DNA of 7,019 bases from an uncultured Eubacteriales bacterium (lineage in GTDB: Bacteria > Bacillota > Clostridia > Oscillospirales > Acutalibacteraceae), in NCBI GenBank assembly GCA_948762645.1, contig CAQBRY010000087.1:1-7019 (forward strand). The letters are read 5' to 3'. The first letter of the stretch is position 1, and every line of letters begins with the position of its first letter. The notes below the pieces were generated by a model. It saw nothing but the letters and a program-made list of their open reading frames with translations, searched no databases and had not been told where the DNA came from. Of the stretch, positions 1-6,284 are shown one piece after another. The translations under genes were made by a program, and so were the position numbers.

Positions 1-99
1 TTATAATAGATTTGTCTATAAAATTCAATTTTTTATCAAAAATATATTTTTTTAATAAAAAATACCAATATTTATAAATCGAAAGTAAAAATTAAAATG

Positions 100-128
100 T
101 TGATACTAACTCTCATAAATAATAAAAT
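100..128 (+). promoter_or_regulatory. Candidate sigma-A promoter of the recJ–rel–dtd operon
   Basis: TTGATA at 100–105 and TAAAAT at 123–128 each match the sigma-70/A consensus at five of six positions, and they are separated by the optimal 17 bp. Transcription would start near 135, giving a leader of about 30 nt before the recJ start at 165. The rest of 1–164 is almost pure A/T and shows no convincing gene, hairpin or riboswitch. In such AT-rich DNA chance matches are common, so the call rests on both boxes, the spacing and the distance to the gene together. Confidence 0.55.
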
Positions 129-164
129 ATTACTACTACTATAAAGAATCGGGGAAAAACTAAA

Positions 165-2201
165 ATGGGAATCAGACAGTGGATATTTCCAGATAATAAA
201 TCTTTAAAAGAAAAAAATAATATCTCTGAATTTATATTCGATATAATAGAAAATAGAAATATAGAAAAAGATAAAATTAAAAATTTTCTATATAATGATA
301 AAATTTTTTCAAATCCATATGATTTTATAGATATGGATAAATTAGTTGAAAGATTAAAAAAAGCAATTAAAAATTCTGAAAAAATATGTATATATGGCGA
401 CTACGACGCAGATGGTATTACTGCTACAACATTAATGTATTCATACCTAAAAAGTAAAAATGCAGACGTAACGCACTTTATACCCGACAGAGAAAAAAAT
501 GGCTACGGACTAAGTATAGAATCAATAGATAGTCTAAAAAAACAAAACGTCAACTTAATTTTTACGGTTGATAACGGAATATCATCAGAAAAAGAAATAG
601 AATATGCCAATAGTATTGGAATTGAAACCATAGTAACCGATCATCATAAGCCCCCTGAAAAATTACCAAGTGCTATAGCGGTTGTTGATCCTCATAGGCT
701 TGATTGTAAGAGCAAATTTAAAAATTTTTCCGGCGTAGGAGTAGCTTTTAAGACTATAGAAGCAATGGAAAAAGGAAGCGAAAATACTGATGAACTCTTG
801 GAAAAATATTCTGATTTAGTAACCATAGGTACAATAGGAGACTCCATAGAACTTTTTGATGAAACAAGAAATATGGTAAAAATAGGACTTGAAAATATAT
901 CCAGAAGTAACAGACCTGGAATTAGAGTTATCTTGAAAAATTCAAATTTATATGGGAAAAACATAACTTCTACAAACGTAGCATACGGAATAGTTCCAAA
1001 AATCAATGCTACAGGAAGAATATCTAGTGCCGAACTTTCTTTAAAACTTCTTTTATCAGAAACAGAAGAAGAGGCTGAAAAAATATACTCTGAAATATTT
1101 ATATGTAATGAAAAAAGAAAAGAAATAGAAAGAAAAATTACTCTGCAAATAGACGATCATATTAAAGAAAATCCATACTATAAATATCGTCCAATAATAA
1201 TAGTATATAATAAAGGTTGGCATCACGGAGTAATAGGTATTGCAGCATCAAGAATCTCAGAAAAATACGGCAAACCAAGTATTTTAATTACATATGAAGA
1301 TGATGATGCCAAAGGTTCGTGCAGAAGTATAGAAGGATTTTGTATTCATACGGCTATATCATCATGTTCAAAGAACCTGGACAGATTCGGCGGACACCCT
1401 ATGGCAGCGGGAGTAAATTTAAAAACAATAAACATTAAAAATTTTGAAGATGATATTATAAATTACTGTAAATCATATGGAGATATGCCATATCCAAAAT
1501 TACATCTAGATCTTGAAATAAATCCTGAATCGATATCTCTTCATATGGCACATGAACTTCAAAAACTAGAGCCCTTCGGGGAAGGTAATCCTGAGCCTGT
1601 ATTTTATATTCAAAATATGTCTCTTAGAAACATAATTTCTATAGGAGGAAATAAACATCTTAGGTTAAAATTACAAAATGAAAATGCCTGTATTGAAGTA
1701 CTGTATTTTAATAATCCTGAAAAAGATTTTTTATACGAAATAGGAGATAAACTGGACCTGGCAGTTACGCTAAACATAAATACATATAAAAATCAACATA
1801 CCGTTTCTTTATACCTGGTAGACTTAAAACTATCACAAATAAATACACCGGAAATACTAGAGCAAAAGAAAAAATACGAAAAGTTTAAGTTAGGACAAAT
1901 AAAGAAAGAGATAACCAAATCTATATATTTCAGCAGAAATGATTTTGCCACTGTATATAATTACCTAAGAAAAAAGCAGTCTATTCGTCATAGAATTGAT
2001 ATAATAAACTATAAAATAGGATGGAAAGAATACGACGTATTTAAATTATATATAATAATCGATGTACTGGAAGAATTAAAAGTTATAAACGTAAGTTGGG
2101 ACGCAGATGAATTTCAAATAACTATAAATAAATTAAATAAAAAGATAGATTTAAAAAACTCCCATATAATATCAGAGTATTTTGAATGGAGGGAATATTA
2201 A
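165..2201 (+). CDS. recJ: Single-stranded-DNA-specific exonuclease RecJ
   Basis: This is a 5'-to-3' single-stranded DNA exonuclease of the DHH phosphoesterase superfamily, acting in the cytoplasm in recombinational and mismatch/base-excision repair. The DHH domain carries DYDADG (79–84), DNG (136–138), DHH (159–161) and GTIGD (222–226), which supply the metal-binding Asp and His residues. INATGRI follows at 280–286. The DHHA1 part shows GWHHGVIGIAASR (351–363) and GGHPMAAG (409–416). The OB-fold part begins around LEPFGEGNPEPVF (468–480). Residues of about 585–678 resemble the extra C-terminal domain of Bacillota RecJ, ending with the typical KIDLKNS (660–666). At 678 aa it is somewhat shorter than the roughly 780-aa Bacillus enzyme, but no catalytic motif is missing. 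The ATG at 165 has GGGG 10 nt upstream. It is the first gene of the operon and stops 1 nt before rel. Confidence 0.95.
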   Translation: MGIRQWIFPDNKSLKEKNNISEFIFDIIENRNIEKDKIKNFLYNDKIFSNPYDFIDMDKLVERLKKAIKNSEKICIYGDYDADGITATTLMYSYLKSKNADVTHFIPDREKNGYGLSIESIDSLKKQNVNLIFTVDNGISSEKEIEYANSIGIETIVTDHHKPPEKLPSAIAVVDPHRLDCKSKFKNFSGVGVAFKTIEAMEKGSENTDELLEKYSDLVTIGTIGDSIELFDETRNMVKIGLENISRSNRPGIRVILKNSNLYGKNITSTNVAYGIVPKINATGRISSAELSLKLLLSETEEEAEKIYSEIFICNEKRKEIERKITLQIDDHIKENPYYKYRPIIIVYNKGWHHGVIGIAASRISEKYGKPSILITYEDDDAKGSCRSIEGFCIHTAISSCSKNLDRFGGHPMAAGVNLKTINIKNFEDDIINYCKSYGDMPYPKLHLDLEINPESISLHMAHELQKLEPFGEGNPEPVFYIQNMSLRNIISIGGNKHLRLKLQNENACIEVLYFNNPEKDFLYEIGDKLDLAVTLNINTYKNQHTVSLYLVDLKLSQINTPEILEQKKKYEKFKLGQIKKEITKSIYFSRNDFATVYNYLRKKQSIRHRIDIINYKIGWKEYDVFKLYIIIDVLEELKVINVSWDADEFQITINKLNKKIDLKNSHIISEYFEWREY

Positions 2202-2205
2202 TTTG
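2188..2205 (+). promoter_or_regulatory. Ribosome binding site that decides the rel start (TTG 2203)
   Basis: GGAGGG at 2188–2193 lies 9 nt before TTG at 2203–2205. The frame is also open from a TTG at 2182, but that codon is upstream of the Shine-Dalgarno sequence, which would then sit inside the coding region. The site lies in the last codons of recJ, so translation of the two genes is probably coupled. Confidence 0.85.
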
Positions 2206-4395
2206 AAAAAAAATAATTATAATAATTACTCTCAACTGGTTCAACTTATAAAAAACAGTGAAAGAGAATATAACCTTGATCTTATCGAAAAGGCCTATAA
2301 CATAGCTTCGGAGGCTCATAAAAATCAAAAAAGAGTATCTGGAATCGAATATATTTACCATCCGATTTCAGTTGCTTACATTTTGGTAGATCTAGGCATG
2401 GACACTGAATCTATAATAGCAGCTCTCCTGCATGACGTGGTAGAAGATACGCCTGTAGGTATTGAAAAAATAAAAAAGGAGTTTGGTCAAGAAATAGTTA
2501 ATTTAGTAGGCGGAGTTACAAAACTAGGAAAAATAAAATTTAAGTCAAAAGAAGAAGAACAAGCTGAAAATATACGTAAAATGTTTATCGCCATGGCTAA
2601 AGATATAAGGGTAATTATTATAAAACTTGCCGATAGAGTTCATAATATGCGAACTCTCGAATGTATGCCGGAGCAGAAGCGAAGAGACAAATCAAAAGAA
2701 ACAATGGAAATATTCGCTCCAATTGCACATAGACTTGGAATACGTCAGTTAAAAGAAGAACTTGAGGATCTATCTTTAAAGTATCTAGACCCGGTTGCTT
2801 ATAAAGAGATCGAGCACTCCTTAGCACTTAGAAAAAATGACAGGGAAAAATTTATATTTTTAATAAAGAAAAAAATAATGGATAAAATTCAAAAACTAAT
2901 TCCCAATGTATACGTAGAAGGAAGAGTAAAAAGTACAAACGGAATATATAAAAAAATATTTATTAAAAAAAAGTCAATAGATGAAATATATGACATTTAT
3001 GCCATAAGAGTAATAGTAAACACCGTAAATGATTGCTACAATGTTTTAGGAATAGTACATGATATGTTTCAGCCCATACCAAACAGATTCAAAGATTATA
3101 TTTCAATGCCAAAGCCAAATATGTATCAATCTTTGCATACAACTTTAATGGGAAAAGAAGGTATACCATTTGAAATACAAATACGTACATGGGAAATGCA
3201 CCGAACAGCTGAATATGGTATAGCTGCACATTGGAAATATAAATTAGGAATGGCTGGAGATGACAGTAAATTAAAGAAAAATCTACTGTGGGTAAATAAA
3301 ATAGTAGATGAACATAAGGACTTTGACGTAACAGATATTATAAGAAACATAAAACTAGATCTCGTACCGGAAGAAGTATTTGCTTTGACTCCAAAAGGAA
3401 AAGTAATAAGTTTGCCAAACGGAGCAACAGTTATAGATTTTGCGTATGCAATACATACGGATATAGGAAACAAAATGCTAGGAGCAAAAGTAGATAAAAG
3501 GATAGCACCTATAGACTACGTGATAAAAACGGGAGAAATCGTTGATATAATTACCACTAAAGACGAACATAGAGGTCCTAGCAGAAACTGGCTTAAAATA
3601 GTAAAAACCAGCAGTGCAAGAAATAAAATAAAACAGTGGTTTAAAAAAGAAAAACGCGAAGAAAATATAATAGAGGGAAAAACAGAAGTAGAAAAAGAAC
3701 TTAAAAGGAATAATATAGTCCTTTCAGAAAAAGAACTCTTAAAAATATTAGAACCGGTAATTAAGAGAAACCAATGTAAAAGCATAGAAGATTTTTATGC
3801 AACAGTCGGATACGGAGGTATACAGTTTTGGAGAAGTATGCCTCGTCTAAAAGAAGAATATCAAAGGAAATTAAAAGAAAAGAAAAAGTCAAGCTTACCT
3901 CAAAATATAATAGAAGAAAAAACCAGAAAATCCATAAAATCTTCAAATGGAGTAGTTGTAGATGGAATGGATAATGTTTTAGTAAGATTTTCAAAATGTT
4001 GCAGCCCAATACCCGGAGATGAAATTATAGGTTTTATTACACGTGGATCCGGAATATCGGTTCACAATATTGAATGTAAAAATGTTCCTAAATACGCAAG
4101 GCAAGGTTCTCATCAAAGAGCAAGATGGATAAAAACATACTGGCTAAATTATGGTCTGGAAACATTTAGAACAAATATTGAAATTCTCTCTGAAAATAAA
4201 GATCATTTATTAGCTAATATAACAAAATTATTATCCTCAATGAATATAAGAATAATTTCCCTTAATTCAAGGCTAATGTCTTCAAATAAAGTTATAATTT
4301 CTATTACTTTGTTTGTAAAAGATTTAAAACATTTAAGATCTATTATAGGGTCAATAAATAATTTAAGTGGTATAAACTATATAAAAAGGGTGTAG
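2203..4395 (+). CDS. rel: Bifunctional (p)ppGpp synthetase/hydrolase (RelA/SpoT family, Rel type)
   Basis: This long RelA/SpoT homologue makes and degrades the alarmone (p)ppGpp from GTP/GDP and ATP in the stringent response. Numbered from TTG 2203 (730 aa), the N-terminal hydrolase HD domain has R44, H53, H77–D78 (LLHDVVEDT) and D144 in KLADRVHNMRTL. These are the positions known for the streptococcal enzyme, which supports this start. The synthetase domain has GRVK (240–243), DIYAIR (264–269), RFKD (295–298) and YQSLHTT (308–314). RFKD is the bifunctional RxKD type, unlike the EXDD of monofunctional RelA, and the intact HD residues predict an active hydrolase. A TGS domain (about 390–451), a helical linker, a zinc-finger/conserved-cysteine domain (C599, C600, H621, C625) and a C-terminal ACT domain (about 650–730) complete the ribosome-sensing half. 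It lies 1 nt after recJ and 5 nt before dtd. Confidence 0.96.
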   Translation: MKKNNYNNYSQLVQLIKNSEREYNLDLIEKAYNIASEAHKNQKRVSGIEYIYHPISVAYILVDLGMDTESIIAALLHDVVEDTPVGIEKIKKEFGQEIVNLVGGVTKLGKIKFKSKEEEQAENIRKMFIAMAKDIRVIIIKLADRVHNMRTLECMPEQKRRDKSKETMEIFAPIAHRLGIRQLKEELEDLSLKYLDPVAYKEIEHSLALRKNDREKFIFLIKKKIMDKIQKLIPNVYVEGRVKSTNGIYKKIFIKKKSIDEIYDIYAIRVIVNTVNDCYNVLGIVHDMFQPIPNRFKDYISMPKPNMYQSLHTTLMGKEGIPFEIQIRTWEMHRTAEYGIAAHWKYKLGMAGDDSKLKKNLLWVNKIVDEHKDFDVTDIIRNIKLDLVPEEVFALTPKGKVISLPNGATVIDFAYAIHTDIGNKMLGAKVDKRIAPIDYVIKTGEIVDIITTKDEHRGPSRNWLKIVKTSSARNKIKQWFKKEKREENIIEGKTEVEKELKRNNIVLSEKELLKILEPVIKRNQCKSIEDFYATVGYGGIQFWRSMPRLKEEYQRKLKEKKKSSLPQNIIEEKTRKSIKSSNGVVVDGMDNVLVRFSKCCSPIPGDEIIGFITRGSGISVHNIECKNVPKYARQGSHQRARWIKTYWLNYGLETFRTNIEILSENKDHLLANITKLLSSMNIRIISLNSRLMSSNKVIISITLFVKDLKHLRSIIGSINNLSGINYIKRV

Positions 4396-4400
4396 AAGAA

Positions 4401-4862
4401 ATGAAAGCAATAATTCAAAGAGTGTTGAGCTGTAAGTTAGAAGTGCAAGATGAACTTATAAGCCAAGTGGAAAAAGGGTTGGTAGTTTTCTTAGGCATTC
4501 AAAAAATTGACACAAAAAAAGATGCAGATGCACTGTGCGAAAAAATAATAAATTTAAGAATATTTGAAGATGAATCCCAAAAAATGAACTTATCTTTAAA
4601 AGATATTTTGGGCGAAATTATGGTAGTGTCTAATTTTACAATATGTGCAAACACAAAGAGAGGAAGACGACCTTCATTTGAAGATGCTCAACTGCCTGAA
4701 ACCGCACGAGAATTATATGAATATTTTTGTAAAAAAATGAGTGAAATATATACGTCTCAAAAAATAAAGCAAGGACAATTTGGAAGTAATATGAAAATAA
4801 CTGTTGTAAATGATGGACCTGTAAATATAATAATAGAATCAGTTGACGGTAAAATTAATTAA
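4401..4862 (+). CDS. dtd: D-aminoacyl-tRNA deacylase (DTD)
   Basis: This homodimeric cytoplasmic proofreading enzyme hydrolyses D-amino acids (and mischarged glycine) from tRNA. The 153-aa length is usual for the family. It opens with MKAIIQRV, followed by GLVVFLGI (26–33), NLRIFEDESQKMN (51–63), SNFTI (77–81), the RRPSF stretch (89–93) and NDGPVN (137–142). The last contains the Gly-Pro pair that forms the cross-subunit Gly-cisPro active-site motif. Two motif positions differ from the common forms: SNFTI instead of SQ-x-T-L, and NDGPVN instead of N-x-GP-x-T. The key Thr80 and Gly139–Pro140 are present, so activity is likely. The ATG at 4401 follows AAAGGGTG (4385–4392), which lies inside the end of rel, so translational coupling is likely. 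Rel–dtd adjacency is common in Bacillota. Its stop overlaps the stop of the opposite-strand gene. Confidence 0.93.
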   Translation: MKAIIQRVLSCKLEVQDELISQVEKGLVVFLGIQKIDTKKDADALCEKIINLRIFEDESQKMNLSLKDILGEIMVVSNFTICANTKRGRRPSFEDAQLPETARELYEYFCKKMSEIYTSQKIKQGQFGSNMKITVVNDGPVNIIIESVDGKIN

Positions 4863-5386
4863 ATTTTTAATTTTGAATCTTTTATTATTTTATAAAATAA
4901 TAGTATGAATAAAGAATTTACAAAACTTTTTAAAACATTAAAAGGTAAAAATATCCAAAGTATTAAATTTATGGATGGTTCCCAAGCGATTTTCATATAA
5001 AAAGGTATAATTAACAAATTCGCCAATACCATAAATAAAGTGGAAAAAATACCTGCAAATAGTAGTCCTATTAATATAGAGTATTTATTATTTAATTTAT
5101 TATAAACCGTAGAAACAGTGACTGAAAAAGTTAAAGTAGACAAAACATTCATCATAAATCCAAATATACCGGTAGAACCTACTGTAATCATCTCCAAAAA
5201 ACATACTATTACAGTAACTAAAAAACAAATTCCGGGATTAAATATAAGACCTCCAAGGGTAATTATAATATCTTTAGGGTCATATTTAAGGAACGAAGAT
5301 ATAGGTATTCGAAAAAAAATAGTCAGTATGTATGAAATGACACATAATATCGATATATTAGTAATAGTTTTTATTTTTTCACTCAT
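4859..5386 (-). CDS. ECF transporter S component, RibU-like (probably riboflavin)
   Basis: This is a 175-aa integral membrane protein. Hydrophobic segments lie at about 8–27, 36–50, 52–67, 75–95, 103–128 and 140–165, the six-helix layout of the substrate-binding S component of an energy-coupling factor vitamin transporter. It would work with an energizing module (EcfA/EcfA'/EcfT) encoded elsewhere. The pattern of RibU proteins is visible: FLKYDPKDI (32–40) and GGLIFNPG (45–52), then GSTGIFGFMMN (70–80) after helix 3, and LPFNVLKS (147–154) before the last helix. Riboflavin or FMN precursor uptake is therefore the best guess, but substrate assignment by motif is uncertain. ATG 5386 has AAAAGGA upstream with 8-nt spacing. 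Its stop codon overlaps the dtd stop by 4 nt on the opposite strand. Confidence 0.8.
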   Translation of the reverse strand: MSEKIKTITNISILCVISYILTIFFRIPISSFLKYDPKDIIITLGGLIFNPGICFLVTVIVCFLEMITVGSTGIFGFMMNVLSTLTFSVTVSTVYNKLNNKYSILIGLLFAGIFSTLFMVLANLLIIPFYMKIAWEPSINLILWIFLPFNVLKSFVNSLFILLFYKIIKDSKLKI

Positions 5387-5447
5387 TCTAAGATCCTTTT
5401 AAAGTAAAGATATAAACTAAAAAAATATATTAGTTATAATAGATTAA

Positions 5448-5477
5448 ATTATAGCATGTTTAAAATTACTTTTGCAA
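5448..5477 (-). promoter_or_regulatory. Candidate extended −10 promoter of the RibU-like gene
   Basis: On the − strand, TATAAT (5453–5448) is preceded by TG one base upstream (TGCTATAAT), a strong extended −10. TTGCAA (5477–5472) is a modest −35 at 18 bp. The start point near 5441 gives a leader of about 55 nt. That leader holds a small inverted repeat, AACTAA/TTAGTT (5415–5420 and 5430–5435), of unclear meaning. It is too short to hold an FMN riboswitch. Confidence 0.6.
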
Positions 5478-5498
5478 ACATAAATACAGTAACTATAA

Positions 5499-5534
5499 AA
5501 GATTCTCTCTCCCGGCAAAGGATAAGAGAATCTT
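5499..5534 (-). terminator. Hairpin terminator of the double-glycine peptide gene, possibly bidirectional
   Basis: Arms 5499–5508 (AAGATTCTCT) and 5525–5534 form a perfect 10-bp stem. A further inner TCC/GGA pairing (5510–5512 with 5520–5522) shortens the loop. On the − strand the stem ends in UUUU followed by AU-rich RNA, 22 nt after the stop codon at 5557. On the + strand five T residues (5538–5542) follow three bases after the stem. It could therefore also stop transcripts running from the dtd side. Confidence 0.75.
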
Positions 5535-5556
5535 GGATTTTTAAAATATTGTAAAC

Positions 5557-5838
5557 TTATAAATACCATCCTTGGTTGCTTAAATTATCTATTTTATCTT
5601 GTAACGATTTGATTTGTTTCAAAATTTCGTTATTATTGCTTTCATAGCTTTTTTCTTCTCTATCACTTAATATTTTAAAACATTTTTCACAACATAATTG
5701 TCCATACCATTTGTGGTTGCAATAATCATAACAAAAACTATCGCTACTGCCGCACCGAAAACATACTCCATCATGTTTTGTAACACCTCCGGAAGCTTTT
5801 CCTAAATCATCATCATTTATTTTTTTGATTTCTTCCAT
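5557..5838 (-). CDS. Small double-glycine-leader protein with seven Cys and coiled-coil tail
   Basis: I do not recognise a named family. With the start at ATG 5838 the protein has 93 aa. GGGGG at 5851–5847 sits 8 nt upstream of that ATG, so an in-frame TTG at 5853 overlapping these G residues is not the start. Residues 1–18 (MEEIKKINDDDLGKASGG) fit the double-glycine leader register: I at −12, D at −8, L at −7, A at −4 and GG at −2/−1. Such leaders are normally cut by C39-peptidase ABC exporters. The remaining 75 residues hold C26-x2-C29, C36-x3-C40, H42, C49 and C50-x2-C53, a layout like a small zinc ribbon. Residues of about 70–88 have heptad-like Ile/Leu spacing suggesting a short coiled coil. 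It could be a bacteriocin or modified-peptide precursor, or a metal-binding small protein whose leader resemblance is incidental. No exporter or modification enzyme is in the window. It has its own promoter and terminator. Confidence 0.75.
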   Translation of the reverse strand: MEEIKKINDDDLGKASGGVTKHDGVCFRCGSSDSFCYDYCNHKWYGQLCCEKCFKILSDREEKSYESNNNEILKQIKSLQDKIDNLSNQGWYL

Positions 5839-5874
5839 TATTAATACCCCCAAAAAATAGAATTTATGGTTTGT

Positions 5875-5903
5875 ATTTTAACATAATTATTTTAATAAGT
5901 CAA
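5875..5903 (-). promoter_or_regulatory. Strong candidate promoter of the double-glycine peptide gene
   Basis: On the − strand TTGACT (5903–5898) and TAAAAT (5880–5875) are spaced by exactly 17 bp. A TG one base before the −10 (TGTTAAAAT) adds an extended −10 element. The start near 5868 gives a leader of about 30 nt to ATG 5838, containing the GGGGG ribosome binding site. This is the best-matching promoter in the window. Confidence 0.7.
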
Positions 5904-5925
5904 TAAATATTTTGTGTATTATAAA

Positions 5926-5959
5926 TAACATCTTATATCTAATTAGATATAAGATGTTA
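5926..5959 (-). terminator. 34-bp perfect palindrome, probable terminator of the NSC-repeat gene
   Basis: The two 17-nt arms (5926–5942 and 5943–5959) are exact inverted complements. As RNA this gives a stem of about 15 bp with an AAUU loop. On the − strand it starts 18 nt after the stop codon at 5978 and is followed by the U-rich UUUAUAAU, fitting an intrinsic terminator, though the stem is mostly A–U. Its outer end is 22 bp upstream of the −35 box of the next gene, so a regulator-binding role is an alternative. Confidence 0.6.
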
Positions 5960-5977
5960 AAATATCGAATTTTATTA

Positions 5978-6199
5978 TTAATATAAATTACAATTACTAT
6001 ATCCAGACCAATTATAAAAAGTTCTACCATTAAAATTACTTGACGTTAGTCCGGAATTGTTGCCACTTAAAGTGTTAGTTCCCCTAGTATTTATCGGTGT
6101 AATATCATATGCCATAGTTACAGGTACAAATTGAGTAAATACTCCAGAGCTTCCATTATTACAGCTATTACAACTATTACAGCTATTGCAACAACACAT
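5978..6199 (-). CDS. Small Cys-rich protein with CCC(NSC)3 head and uncharged N/S/G/T-rich body
   Basis: I do not recognise a family. The start at ATG 6199 is preferred, giving 73 aa: AAAGGA (6214–6209) lies 9 nt upstream of it, whereas it abuts the in-frame ATG at 6208. The protein begins MCCCNSCNSCNSC, has six Cys in the first 13 residues, and has a seventh at 70 near the C-terminus. The body is rich in Asn, Ser, Gly and Thr. The only charged residues are D32, R39 and R59, with no Lys, Glu or His, in sharp contrast to the Lys-rich proteins around it. There is no signal peptide, membrane segment or double-glycine leader. Composition suggests a structural, surface or spore-associated protein or a metal/redox-binding peptide, but this is inference from composition only. 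The readable frame, ribosome binding site and downstream hairpin support a real gene. Confidence 0.7.
   Translation of the reverse strand: MCCCNSCNSCNSCNNGSSGVFTQFVPVTMAYDITPINTRGTNTLSGNNSGLTSSNFNGRTFYNWSGYSNCNLY
6161..6187 (-). repeat. Three tandem 9-bp units coding Asn-Ser-Cys
   Basis: On the + strand the units are ACAGCTATT, ACAACTATT and ACAGCTATT (6161–6169, 6170–6178 and 6179–6187). They read as AATAGCTGT-type codon triplets (N-S-C) on the − strand. One synonymous difference separates the middle copy. The units are directly adjacent to the three consecutive Cys codons at 6188–6196. Such in-frame 9-bp repeats can change copy number by slippage. Confidence 0.85.
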
Positions 6200-6228
6200 A
6201 TTTATCATTCCTTTTTATTTTTATCATC

Positions 6229-6243
6229 TGTGGAATACCCACA
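6229..6243 (-). other. Small hairpin in the leader of the NSC-repeat gene
   Basis: TGTGG (6229–6233) and CCACA (6239–6243) form a 5-bp GC-containing stem with a 5-nt loop, unusual in this A/T-rich stretch. No U-run follows on the − strand, so it does not look like a terminator for the thioesterase gene. It lies about 15 nt before the AAAGGA ribosome binding site of the small gene and may be a leader structure. Confidence 0.35.
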
Positions 6244-6284
6244 TTATATTATATGGCAGCAAACAATAAATTGTGACTCAATAC

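Noticed and set aside
1..12. 12-mer TTATAATAGATT repeated at 5434–5445
   Set aside because: One extra copy of an A/T-rich 12-mer is plausible by chance, and the contexts differ.
131..142. TAC/ACT triplet repeat just before recJ
   Set aside because: It is only four short units in low-complexity A/T-rich DNA, with no sign of function.
692..1006. Open frame of 104 codons on the − strand within recJ
   Set aside because: It lies wholly inside recJ opposite conserved RecJ motifs and has no recognisable features. The other antisense frames inside rel and the thioesterase gene were rejected for the same reason.
2182..2202. In-frame TTG at 2182 as the start of rel
   Set aside because: The GGAGGG ribosome binding site lies downstream of it. 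The start at 2203 has proper spacing and gives the family's standard residue numbering.
5118..5402. Open frame of 94 codons on the + strand opposite the RibU-like gene
   Set aside because: It is antisense to a clear membrane protein gene, has no family-like motifs, and is explained by the base composition of the real gene.
5387..5500. FMN riboswitch upstream of the RibU-like gene
   Set aside because: The leader is short and A/T-rich, and none of the paired GC-rich helices of that riboswitch can be seen.
6161..6199. Cys-rich head as a classical metallothionein or a CRISPR-like repeat
   Set aside because: The 9-bp units are coding and too short for CRISPR. The rest of the protein does not resemble known bacterial metallothioneins, so no such label is justified.
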